Shown: positions 1-10,628 of the stretch, piece by piece
How the letters are laid out: the number at the start of each line of letters is the position of its first letter
Position numbering within the stretch: the stretch's first letter is position 1
Assembly: GCA_963853835.1 (NCBI GenBank)
Contig: OY970823.1
Location: 8,698,001 to 8,762,000, forward strand
Reading direction: 5' to 3'
Length of the DNA stretch: 64,000 bases
Origin: Calendula officinalis
Taxonomy: Eukaryota; Streptophyta; Magnoliopsida; Asterales; Asteraceae
The notes under the pieces: model-generated
Told to the model about the DNA's origin: nothing
Database searches by the model: none
What the model saw: the letters and a program-made list of their open reading frames with translations, nothing else
Made by a program: the position numbers and the translations under genes

Positions 1-124
1 CCTCAATCAACAGGTTCAGGCCGTCAACCCGCAACTCTTGCAATGGAATAATATTTTCAACTTCCCCGATAAACTTCTTCAAGTAACTCACGTGAAAGGT
101 GTCATGCACACCTTGAAGCTCGGG
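1..124 (-). pseudogene. Ty3/gypsy integrase C-terminal fragment
   Basis: The minus-strand translation reads through a stretch containing GVHDTFHVSYLKK followed by an IIPLQELRVD-like segment. This is the usual tail of plant gypsy (chromovirus-type) integrases, where HxTFHVSxLKK sits just before the C-terminal end. The fragment runs off the left window edge and stops abruptly at about 124, where Copia-1 leader sequence begins. It has the same strand as Gypsy-A (gag to RT at 8226-10379), so it is probably the far end of that element, with the intervening RT, RNase H and integrase core missing. Assignment to Gypsy-A is inference; membership in the gypsy integrase family is well supported by the motif. 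Confidence 0.75.
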
Positions 125-244
125 TTCAAACCAATTGTTCATAAACTTGAACAATGTTCTTGGCCGAAAATTCTAGGGTTCTTTTCTAGATGAAAAGAAA
201 CTCAATCGAATCTCATTGAGATTAGTAGAAAGCTCTGATACCAC
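125..244 (-). repeat. Duplicated Copia-1 leader plus primer-binding site
   Basis: These 120 bp match 7408-7527 base for base by eye, including the PBS complement gctctgatacca directly abutting the LTR. A leader and PBS belong downstream of a 5' LTR, yet here they lie outside the element's 3' LTR. The LTR at 245-942 therefore also serves as the 5' LTR of a second, almost wholly deleted copy. The segment also contains a short hairpin (TTGTTCA at 135-141 and TGAACAA at 148-154). Confidence 0.9.
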
Positions 245-942
245 TGTAGGAAAATCTTGTAGTATTCACATGGCGGAACTTGAATACCACATTACTGGAT
301 CTCTACTAATCAATGAGATCACGAGAAAGAGAAGATGATGAACATTACCTTTAGATAGCTAAAGAAGTGATCCACCTCTACTGCACCACCTGGACACGCT
401 GCAAGACCGCGTTGTATCAATAAAGTATCACACAAAGACTTGTGTGTGTGTGTGTTTCGTTCGACGAACTCGAACAAGAAAAACCGAAACCCCCTTGGGG
501 TTGTTTCCGATCGGACGAACGAGAGGGAGAGGGAGGGTGTAGGGTTTTGAGTGTGTAAAGTGATTAACCCTTAAACCTTAACCTTAAGCCTTTATTTATA
601 AGGGCTTAAGTTACAGTTAAGTCCTTGGAGTTTAATTATGATTAATCTCATAATTAAACTTCCTATTGTCACTTTAAACCCTTGGACTTTTACTAGTTAA
701 TTAATTAACTATTAATTAACTGTCCGTTAAATACTTAACCTAATATTTAACCATCCTCACAAATAATAATTAACTTATTATTATTTATTCTATTCTTCAT
801 AATTAACTTAACTAGTTAATTATTCCACACAACTTACTTTATTCGGTTGTCCATTATTGGGTGTGTAGTGGTGTGACCCTTTAGTGTCTTATAACATTGG
901 ACACGGTGACACGTGTACTTATCTGTGCACATAAATCCTTCA
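245..942 (-). repeat. Copia-1 3' LTR
   Basis: This is a direct repeat of 7528-8225 with the same 698-bp length. It starts tgtagg and ends ccttca in plus orientation. It contains a short GT dinucleotide run near 444. Differences from the partner are few (for example near 247, 255, 287, 630, 699 and 793). Confidence 0.95.
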
Positions 943-1813
943 GACTCCCACTTGTGCATGTTAAGAAACACTTTCTGATCATCGTTGGCCTAAAGCGGTC
1001 CCTAGCCAGACATTTAGGATAACCAGGTCATAAGAACTCTTACATCCAGAGATAATATTCATAAGATGAATAACACTAACAGATTTTCCTTTCGCATCAT
1101 GATATTTCTTAATTTGAGTAATAGACATGGAGCAGGGATCTAGTTCTATATACTCGAATTTTCTCGACTCTGATTTCGACTTTCTGCAGTAATGGATTAC
1201 CGAATGATCTAATCATTCTCCGAGCGCGGCCACGCATTTCAGTAGTCTTAATCGTCGAGCGGCCATGAAATATCTCTTCTAGTTAAAGAAGGTGCAAATT
1301 CCATCTTGACATTTGCGTTATCTTGCCCACGACTTCCGCTGTCTTAGTCAAGTTCCTTATGATCACCCTTTTACGGTGTGACGGTAGATAAATGCTAAAG
1401 ATCAGAAGTCATCGTGTCTCAAACCAAAACGTCTCAGGTCAGAGGACATCTACTCGAAATTACTCATGCTTGGGCTCCATGAAGTAATATCGATCTTTTG
1501 GTCACGTCTAATGTTTAGCAAACTCTGTAAACATGTATGAATATTTATTTTAACAACCCTTGTTTCTCTATTCAATAACTATGAAATAGATAAATATTCA
1601 TAATGGTATTAACTCTTGAATCTAGCTCCCACTAAATTCAAGCAACCACAGACAATTTAGATACTCAAAAACTTTGTGTATCAAGGATAGGTTTAAAACA
1701 TGTTAAGAATAGACAATGTGAAAATATTCCGTAAAACTTTCTATTTCAATCCAACGAAATGTTATTACATAATGTATCGATTTCAAACATGTCTATGATT
1801 CTAATCAAAATTA
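943..1813 (-). other. Copia-1 3' non-coding region with polypurine tract
   Basis: Directly inside the LTR, the minus strand reads CACAAGTGGGAGTC, a purine-rich tract ending at the LTR boundary (about 943-956). This is the expected plus-strand primer of a Copia element. The remaining roughly 850 bp up to the end of the RNase H frame has no reading frame or repeat that I recognise. Confidence 0.7.
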
Positions 1814-3330
1814 CTAGCTACCAATATTTAGGTACTGCATGCCTATAGAGTGCGCATGTTTCTCATGCTTTGGTCCAACTAGTGGTTTTGTCAACGGGTC
1901 AGCGACGTTGTCATCCGTTGGTATTTTCTTAATTACAATATCTCCTTCTCTTACATACTCACGTATGCGGTGATATTTCCTGCGTACATGCCTGGTCTTT
2001 TGATGCTCTCTTGGTTCAACAGCTTGCGCTATTGTTCCACTATTATCACAGAATATTTTGATGGGTCTAGAGATACTGGCAATAACTCTAAGATCCTCGA
2101 TAAAATTCTTAAGCCACATGGCTTCCTTTCCAGCATCATTTGCGGCAATGTACTCAGCCTCTGTAGTCGAATCTGCTATCGTATCTTGTTTCTGACTCTT
2201 CCAAGATATAGCTCCTCCGTTTAGTGTGAAGACAAATCCCGACTGAGATTTGTAATCGTCTCTGTCGGTTTGGAAGCTTGCATCTGTGTAACCAGTTACA
2301 CGTAATTCTTCCATCGAACCTCCAAAAACCAAGAACATTTCTTTCGTCCTTCTCAAATACTGGAGAATGTTCTTGACAGCCACCCAATGGGGTTCACCAG
2401 GATTCTTTTGATATCTGCTCGTGAGACTTATGGAGTAAGCAATATCGGGCCTAGTACATAACATGGCATACATGATTGATCCAATTGCTGAAACATATGG
2501 TATCAAACTCATCCTAGCTATTTCCTTGCTAGATGTGGGACACTGAGCTTTGCTCAGTGTAATGCCATGTGACATTGGAATGATTCCTCTCTTGGAATCA
2601 CTCATACTGAATTTCTTCAGTACTTTGTCAATGTATGTACTTTGACTAAGTCCAATAAGCCGCCTAGATCTATCTCTATAGATCTTTATACCCAGTATGA
2701 ATGCGGCTTCTCCCAAGTCTTTCATCTGGAAACATTTACCTAACCAGGATTTTACTCCTTGTAATGCTGGTATATCGTTTCCTATAAGCAGTATGTCATC
2801 AACATACAAGATTAGGAAGATTACTATGCTCCCACTGAATTTTGTGTAGACACACGCCTCGAACTCACTCTTGACAAAACCAAATTCTTTGATTCTTTTG
2901 TCAAAGTGTAAGTTCCAACTTCTAGATGCTTGCTTTAATCCATAAATGGATTTTAGAAATTTGCATACTTTATTAGGATTCTTTGAATCAGTAAAACCAT
3001 CCGGTTGTATCATGAATACGTCCTCATTCAACTCCCCGTTAAGGAAGGCGGTTTTAACATCCATTTCCCATATCTCATAGTCGTAATATGCTGATATGGC
3101 CATAAGAATTCTGATAGACTTAAGCATGGCGACTGGCGAGTAGGTTTCAGAATAATCCACACCCTGTGTTTGCGTGAAACCCTTCGCGACGAGTTGTGCT
3201 TTGAAAGTATGCACCTTTCCATCCATGTCGGGTTTCTTCTTGAAAACCCACTTGCATCCAACAGCATGAGACTGTGGTGGCAAGTCTGATAACACCCAAA
3301 CTTGGTTGTCATACATGGCTCTGCTTGCAT
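1814..3330 (-). pseudogene. Copia-1 reverse transcriptase and RNase H
   Basis: This is the C-terminal half of the Copia polyprotein, about 505 codons. The RT domain opens with GCKWVFKKK and AQLVAKGFTQ, then the MDVKTAFLNG segment, and reaches the catalytic box LYVDDILLIGND. The RNase H domain follows with TGYTDASFQ, the SGFVFTLNGGAISWKSQKQ block, the catalytic STTEAEYIAA and the CDNSGTIAQA segment. It ends with the typical DPLTKPL tail. The frame is open throughout, but it is out of phase with the upstream gag-protease-integrase frame. The break lies near 3315-3340, where the integrase-RT linker should lead into the RT. It copied element RNA into DNA in cytoplasmic particles when active. Confidence 0.92.
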
Positions 3331-5697
3331 AGCCTCGAGCCATCTTTCAGACTTTATGCCATTAGCAGCTTCGCTGTAGGTTAATGGTTCTAGTAGACTT
3401 CCATCATCTTCAGCGATCATGAATCCAAGATACCTATCTGGTTGTTGGTGTGGCCTGCTGGACCTACGCGGATTGCGTGTCTCTTCTTCCTCAACCGGTG
3501 GGTCTGGTTGGGAATCAACAATTCTTTCTTGAACTACTGGTTCGACTGAAGTCGTCGGTGGATCTTCGTTCTCTTCAATTTCTTGAAGCTCTATTTCTTT
3601 TCTTGGAGTTTCAGTTCCTAGAAACTTCTCCTCCAAGAAGACACCTTTCTGAGCAACAAAGACTTTGTTGTCTTCTTGATGATAGAAATAGTATCCTAAG
3701 GTTTCCCTTGGATATCCAACGAAGATACACTTGTCTGACTTGGGGTTTAGTTTGTCTGTGAAGTTACGTCTAACGTATACTTCACAACCCCAAATCTTGA
3801 GAAAAGATAATTTAGATTTTCTCCCCGCCCAGTGCTCGAACGGAGTCTTTTCTACTGACTTAGTTGGAACCCTATTCAGTGTGAATGCTGCAGTCTCGAG
3901 TGCATGTCCCCAAAATGATAGTGGTAGTGGGGCGCGACACATCATTGAACGTACCATGTCTAACAAGGTGCGATTCCTCCTTTCTGATACGCCATTCATC
4001 TGAGGCGTATACGGAGGTGTGAGTTGTGAAACAATCCCACATTCCTTCAAATGATCGTCGAACTCTTGGCTCAAATATTCGCTTCGTTGGTCAGACCGAA
4101 GTGACTTAATTTTCTTGCCTAGTTGGTTCTCTACTTCCCTCTGATATTCTTTGAACTTGTCAAAGCTCTCAGACTTTAGTCTCATAAGAAAAACATAACC
4201 GTACCTACTGAAGTCGTCAATGAAGGTAATGAAGTAGGAGTATCCTCCTCTGGCTTCTGGAGTAAAGGGTCCGCACACATCTATGTGTATAATCCCTAAC
4301 AACTCGCCTGCCCTTTCATTGTAGTGGTTGAAAGGGTCTTTTGTCATCTTGCCAGATAAACAAGCTTCGCATATTGCATATGATTCCAAATCAAATGGCT
4401 CTAGAATTCCATCATCGTGGAGCTTCTTAATGCGAGTCTCGATTATATGACCTAAACGACAATGCCAAAGATAAGTTTGATTCAAGTTACTCTTGGATCT
4501 TTTACTTATATGATAGATGTCTCGTTCTATGTTATTTAGATTTAACGTATATAGACCATTATGAGAATTTGCGTTAAAATATAAAATGTCATCTTTTAAA
4601 CACGAAATTGTTTTTCCATAAAACTCATAATAAAAACCACTGTCTATAAGTAAATCAAAAGAAATAACATTTTTAATAAGTCTAGGAACATAATAACAAT
4701 ATTTAAGTTCCAAAACTCTTCCTGAAGGCAACTTGAGAAGATATGTCCCTACGGCGTTAGCTCCAACCTTGGAACCTTCGCCTACTCGTAGTTTAACATC
4801 CCCTCGTCCCAGCCTCCTGTTCTTCTTAAATCCCTGCAAATGATTGCAAATGTGATGACCACATCCGGTATCCAATACCCAGGATTCACTAGAAGTAACG
4901 AGACAATCAATCATAAAGATACCTGAATCGCTGACAAAGTCAGCGTCCAACAGCCCCACGTCTGACGTGTGCTCGCAAATATCCTTGCTGCCACAAGTTG
5001 GGCAACACAAATCCGCAAAGTCATTCAACCACTTTTGAAACTCGTCCTCCTGAATCTCGTGGAGAGATTCTTCCTCTAGCCTTTGAACATCGCGTATACA
5101 CAAGATATTCTCGTGTAGACCTGCGACACTTAAATCAAAATTCCCGACTATACGTACTACCTTGTCCTGATAGTACTGAGTGAGAGATCCAAACAAGAAC
5201 AGGACTTGTTCATGCTCGTTTGATGTGCCAGTAACTAGGGTGAGACAATCTAGCAACCTCCTTATGTTGATAAGGTGGTCACTCAGTGGTTGATCATCTT
5301 TCATTTTCGACGAAATGATTTCTTGTAAAATGAATTGCTTGCTATCTTCAGTACTATCTTTAAATGTCTCCTCAAGATACTGGACAAACTCATAGCATGG
5401 TTTCTTACGTAGATTATCAGTGAGTTCTGATAATGAGGTAAGAATAAGAATCGACATAACTTGTGATTCATCAGCCATATACTGATAATAAGCGCCAAGC
5501 TCATCATCCTGGGCATCTTGCCCTGGTTGTCCCTTGGGCACCTCGTCTATCACGTATAGTAGATTCTGTGCTTTTAGGTAACTCCTAAAGTGCACTTTCC
5601 AAACTTTGTAGTTCAGACCAGTAAGCTTCCATTTTCCGGTGATGAACTTTCGCGATTCGATCGGTGAATAAAACGGAATTTCTGACAGTACAGATAT
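3318..5697 (-). pseudogene. Copia-1 gag, protease and integrase
   Basis: The open frame extends from an acceptor-like tttttcttatag (end 5698) to the frame break near 3315. The N-terminal part is a gag capsid-like region (GLNYKVWKVHFRSYL). It carries CCPTCGSKDICEH, a diverged Cys/His cluster rather than a standard CX2CX4HX4C knuckle. The protease active site follows as WVLDTGCGHHIC. Integrase shows the zinc-binding WHCRLGH and CEACLSGK cluster, then catalytic Asp in IHIDVCGPF, Asp in SLRSDQRSEY (usually followed by GGE, so diverged) and Glu in NGVSERRNRT. The frame has no ATG upstream of the capsid-like start, so translation must begin in an upstream exon or at a lost codon. I did not assign a named Copia lineage. 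Confidence 0.88.
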
Positions 5698-7514
5698 CTA
5701 TAAGAAAAACAAACAAACGGTTAGTAAGATTAGATAAAATAAACAACTTCTAACATTATTACCTTTTAATAATAATAGTTAGACTAGGACCCATATTTCA
5801 CGTCCTCTAATGCAAGGTTTGGGCACTTCCAATAAGAGCCACGCTATATCTGGTAGGTATAGCCATACCGATCGCCTCTAGACTAGAAACAATTCCTAGA
5901 TCCTCGGGATATCAAGTTGAACAACAAACTTGTACATGTTTTAATCCCTCTAGTGCATTTTGGGCCGGGACTCCCGATTATCACCAAAATAGATCGTACA
6001 ATCTAAGACAGTGCGATGCCTTGCGCCGGGACTCCCGATTATCACAAGACCCTACGCACCCTAACACTCGCAATAATTTGAATCCACATCTAAGGTTCTT
6101 TCTCCTTACAATGTGAATATCGTTGAACAAGTGAGGTGTTCCATTAGATGGGTTGCACTCTGATCTAAGATTTTCTAAAAAGGATTTTCTTTTGTTCGAA
6201 AAGTTAGCCAGTTTTTAATTACTTGGTTTTTATAAACTAACTGTTTATAAATTCCATCTTTTAATTTGTTTCATAAAACTTGGTTTATAAACAAACTGTT
6301 TACTTTACCATTATTAATTTTAAACTTGGTTTTCTAAACAAACTGTTTATAATTACCATCTTATAATTAAATCTTGGTTTTCTAAACAAACTGTTTATAA
6401 TCACCACCTTATTATTTTATGTTATAATAAATAAACGAAAAATAAAATAATACTTGCAATTTTGAAAAATTGCTATGTCATAACCCCAAAGACTTGGTTT
6501 TGTGTTTTGTATATTTTAAAAAATAAAATTTTAATAATTTCCGAAAATAAATTTAGAAATTCGGAAAATTAAAAGTAAACACAATATCATTTCTTTTGGG
6601 TTATGCCATTCTAATTAAATAAATAAACTGATAATTTAAATTACCAAACTGATAATTATTAAATTACCCATAAACCGGTTTCTTATTTCCTCCTTAATTT
6701 CATAATTATCTTGATTTTAAACTAACTATTTAAAATCATTAGGTTTAATATAAATGTTAATACTTATTATTATAATAAACGAATAAATAGTGAAACTTGT
6801 CAAAAAGTAAACTTTTTAGCATCCGATTTGATCCCGTGTACCCTATGTGCCCGAAACTGAGCCTTAGGTTAACGAAACTGGATCAAATACACAACGAGGG
6901 AAAAACTGGATCGATTAGACGAAGACCGAACCGTGGCTCGGTTCGGTTCGCCCGTTCGGCCCATTCGTTCGAACCATGCTCGACCGGAACTCGGTCTTGC
7001 TTGGTTCGACCGAATCCTATCCCTTTTATTTTAATAATACCGAAAATTATAATAATAATACTAGTAATGACAAGTAAATAAATGTGTTATTCTAATACTA
7101 AGAATAACACAGCTCTCCTTGTTTTGTCTAAAGCCTAATTTGTCCATTGATTCACCAAATCTTGGTTAATCAATTACTTGGACTAATTTTTCTAGGGTTT
7201 TCACTAGACAAAAAGAAACCTAATTCTTTTTATCTTGAAACCTATTCAATCCAATTGTTCATAAACTTGAACAATGTTCTTGGATTAAATTTACTAGGGT
7301 TCTTTCTAAGATAAAAAAAACTTAAATATATGTATATATTTTTTTACGAAAATCGGAAATAACAAAGAAGGAAAAAGAAGCCTAAGTTCTTTTTATCTAG
7401 AACCCTATTCAAACCAATTGTTCATAAACTTGAACAATGTTCTTGGCCGAAAATTCTAGGGTTCTTTTCTAGATGAAAAGAAACTCAATCGAATCTCATT
7501 GAGATTAGTAGAAA
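5698..7514 (-). other. Copia-1 long 5' leader
   Basis: This is about 1.8 kb between the gag frame and the PBS, with no convincing coding capacity. It holds a tandem repeat (6216-6415) and two copies of a block around cgggactcccgattatcac (near 5960 and 6030). It also holds a duplicated hairpin block (near 7250-7290 and 7410-7440) with arms TTGTTCA and TGAACAA. The right edge of the gag frame looks like a 3' splice site, so part of this leader may be an intron. Confidence 0.65.
6216..6415. repeat. Tandem repeat of about 50-55 bp, four degenerate units
   Basis: Successive blocks share the core cttggtttt-taaac-aaactgtttat followed by an AT-rich tail with taccat. The third and fourth copies are nearly identical, while the first two are diverged. 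The repeat lies in the Copia-1 leader. Confidence 0.7.
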
Positions 7515-7526
7515 GCTCTGATACCA
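7515..7526 (-). promoter_or_regulatory. Copia-1 primer-binding site
   Basis: The minus strand reads TGGTATCAGAGC one base inside the 5' LTR. It is complementary to the 3' end of plant initiator tRNA-Met, the usual primer of plant Copia elements. An inverted repeat (7493-7511 against 7586-7602) encloses it. Confidence 0.95.
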
Positions 7527-7527
7527 C

Positions 7528-8225
7528 TATAGGAAAACCTTGTAGTATTCACATGGCGGAACTTGAATACTACATTACTGGATCTCTACTAATCAATGAG
7601 ATCACGAGAAAGAGAAGATGATGAACATTACCTTTAGATAGCTAAAGAAGTGATCCACCTCTACTGCACCACCTGGACACGCTGCAAGACCGCGTTGTAT
7701 CAATAAAGTATCACACAAAGACTTGTGTGTGTGTGTGTTTCGTTCGACGAACTCGAACAAGAAAAACCGAAACCCCCTTGGGGTTGTTTCCGATCGGACG
7801 AACGAGAGGGAGAGGGAGGGTGTAGGGTTTTGAGTGTGTAAAGTGATTAACCCTTAAACCTTAACCTTAAGCCTTTATTTATAAGGGCTTAAGTTACAGT
7901 TAAGTCCTTGGAGTTTAATTATGATTAATCTCGTAATTAAACTTCCTATTGTCACTTTAAACCCTTGGACTTTTACTAGTTAATTAATTAACTATTAAGT
8001 AACTGTCCGTTAAATACTTAACCTAATATTTAACCATCCTCACAAATAATAATTAACTTATTATTATTTATTCTCTTCTTCATAATTAACTTAACTAGTT
8101 AATTATTCCACACAACTTACTTTATTCGGTTGTCCATTATTGGGTGTGTAGTGGTGTGACCCTTTAGTGTCTTATAACATTGGACACGGTGACACGTGTA
8201 CTTATCTGTGCACATAAATCCTTCA
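7528..8225 (-). repeat. Copia-1 5' LTR
   Basis: This is a 698-bp direct repeat of 245-942. Its outer end abuts Gypsy-A RT coding sequence at 8226. Confidence 0.95.
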
Positions 8226-10379
8226 ATAACCCGACCTCAAATCGATTTTTGAGAAATAACTAGCACCTTGCAATTGGTCGAATAAGTCGTCAATTCTCGG
8301 CAATGGGTAACGGTTCTTAATTGTTACCTTATTCAACTCTCGGTAGTCGATACACATTCTCATCGAACCGTCTTTCTTTTTGACAAATAATACTGGTGCA
8401 CCCCATGGTGACGAACTCGGACGAATAAAACCCTTATCTAACAAATCTTGCAATTGAGTCATCAATCCTCGCATCCCGGTGGGAGCTAAACGATACGGAG
8501 CACGAGCAATCGGCGTCGCCCCCAGAACTAAATCAATCTTGAACTCGACTTGTCTCTCCGGTGGCAAACCGGGCAAGTCATCGGGAAATACCTCGGGGAA
8601 ATCCCGAATAATCTTGACATTATCCATCGTCTTCTTTTCTTTTTGGCCATCTAATACATATGCAATAAACGATGCACAACCTTTCGATGTACTCTTCCTC
8701 GCCTTAATGGCGGTAATCACATTAGGCATGTGATGTCGCTTCTCCCCGTACACATACACTTTCTCGTTCTCGGGTGTCTTAAACAACACTATTTTCTTTC
8801 CACACAAAATCTTGGCTTGGTGCATACCCAACCAATCCATACCGATAACGACATCAAACGCTTTTATTCCCATAGGCAATAAATCTACCTTAAACTTTCT
8901 ACTGTCTATTTCTATTTCACAATTTCTATAAATACTTTCAACCATAGAAGTTTTCCCGTCGGCTACCTCTATTTTATAAATTTCATCTAACATCTCGGAC
9001 GGAACATTCAACTTACCACCGAACTCATAAGACACAAACGAATAATTGGAACCCGAATCAAACAAAATATGAGTTGGCAAGGAGTTAATGAATAGAGTAC
9101 CTGACACCACATCGTGTGCCTCCTTCGCCTCCTCCCGAGTTAGTTGGAAGGATCGCCCCTTCATCTTAGCCGGCTCCACTTTCTTTTGAGCCGTGGATAC
9201 CATCGACTCGGTTCCCTTCTTCGGGCACACATTGCTATAGTGCCCCTTCTCATGGCACGAGAAACATTCAACCTCGGCCAATGATTTAGACTTGCATTCT
9301 CGAGCCATATGCCCCGGCTTCCCACAATTAAGGCAAGTCTTTGACTCTCCTCGGCACACGCCGGTATGATTTTTCCCGCACTTCTTGCATGAGCCAACAC
9401 TTCCTTGTTTAGAGAAGCTCGGAGTGAACTTCCCTTTCTTGAACGAACTAGAGCCGCTCTCGGCCTTCCTTTTCTCGCCCACATGGGCCCTCTCGGCAAC
9501 CCGTGCCTCATTCACCTCTTCTACACCCCGGGCGGCACTAATGGCCTCATCAAGTGTGACCGCCCTCTTCACTTCCAATTGGTAATCCCACGGTAACCCA
9601 ACAGCATACCGGACTACCCTCAACCTCTCATCCGAGTAGGTTTTAGCAACAAACGGGAGCAATCCCGTGAGCTCCCTCGAGTACTCTTCAATCGACATAT
9701 CACCCTTCTTAACGGTCACGAACTTCTCGTGCATCTTTTCCAAATCCCTTTCGGGACAAAACTTCTTTTTCAATCTCGTGGTGAATTCATCCCACGTCAT
9801 CATCTCAACCACCTCCCTACCGAGGGTCTCATACACAATATCCCACCAAACCATAGCATCTTCTTTCAAAAGTTGTGACGCATACGTCACCATATCGGCC
9901 TTCTTACACTTGCTACTACCGATAACCCGCTCGGTTTCCCGGATCCACCTCATAGTTACCTTCGGGTCCGAACTACCCTTGTACACATTCGGCTTACAAG
10001 CCATGAAGGATTTAAACGAACAACCTTCTTTCTCATCGGGCTTTGCCCTAGCATCACTTTGGCCACCCGTGGAGGACTTCCCTTCACCGGTGCCACTACC
10101 CCCGGTTCTCTCATCCGATTTAGCTTCGGATTCACGGTCTCCACCCGACCTCTCCCGGTCCCCAATAATACGGTGCACTTCATCGGCCACTGTTCCCTTG
10201 ATTTGATCAAGAAAAGTTTGGAGATCCGCCATGGTTACCGGAGTCCTATTAGCTCCAATTTCCGACTCATCAACCCGATGCAATGACGGTTGACTTCCTT
10301 GTTCAACCACCACCTAAACATGAGGTATTTCCTCTCCCCGGCCCTCCGGGGCATTACCACTTCTACGGGTGGTCACCAT
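8226..10379 (-). pseudogene. Gypsy-A gag, protease and truncated reverse transcriptase
   Basis: The likely start is the ATG at 10379-10377, giving an MVTTRRSG-type N-terminus common in gypsy gag. An in-frame TAG follows at codon 22 (10316-10314), after which the frame is open for about 695 codons. The gag capsid region contains [10 protein letters not shown] and [14 protein letters not shown]. Three zinc knuckles follow: [26 protein letters not shown] and [14 protein letters not shown]. The protease shows [15 protein letters not shown] begins with the PYRLAPTGM region, then [21 protein letters not shown] and [13 protein letters not shown]. It stops at KIDLRSGY because Copia-1 is inserted there. 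The domain order and [15 protein letters not shown] signatures fit a chromovirus-type Ty3/gypsy. The remaining RT, RNase H and integrase core are absent from the window. Confidence 0.93.
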
Positions 10380-10613
10380 TTCTTTCGATCAGGACTACAC
10401 GAAAGACATTAAACATTTAGTACCTTATGTACAAACCATTAGTCGCATAAGAATCAATACCCATATTCACATCAACTTTCATAGGTCCCCTAGGTTCAAC
10501 CCTAAACTTAACATAAAGTCTCAAGGTCAACCTATAATCTCAAGGAATCTTACATTCCTAATGCTACAGTCTAAGACTAGGATGGTCATCCAACCTAATT
10601 CACTTAAACAGTA

Positions 10614-10625
10614 GCTCTGATACCA
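10614..10625 (-). promoter_or_regulatory. Gypsy-A primer-binding site
   Basis: The minus strand reads TGGTATCAGAGC three bases from the LTR end, so this element is also primed by initiator tRNA-Met. Confidence 0.9.
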
Positions 10626-10628
10626 AGT

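Larger units (their letters stand above)
245..8225 (-). mobile_element. Copia-1, nested LTR retrotransposon (Ty1/copia)
   Basis: The element has two 698-bp LTRs (245-942 and 7528-8225) that begin TG and end CA on the minus strand. The right copy has lost the canonical terminal base, reading tata instead of tgta. The internal order on the minus strand is PBS, long leader, gag, protease, integrase, RT and RNase H, and polypurine tract, which is the Ty1/copia order with integrase before RT. The LTRs differ at about six positions by eye (roughly 0.9%). It is inserted in the RT of Gypsy-A after the codons for KIDLRSGY, so 8226 onward is gypsy coding sequence. No target duplication can be checked, because the left side carries the duplicated leader rather than gypsy RT. 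The polyprotein has at least one frame break, so it is not autonomous as it stands. Confidence 0.95.

Noticed and set aside
9667..10206. 179-codon plus-strand frame
   Set aside because: It is a shadow opposite the intact-looking Gypsy-A gag frame. It has no start context and no motif.
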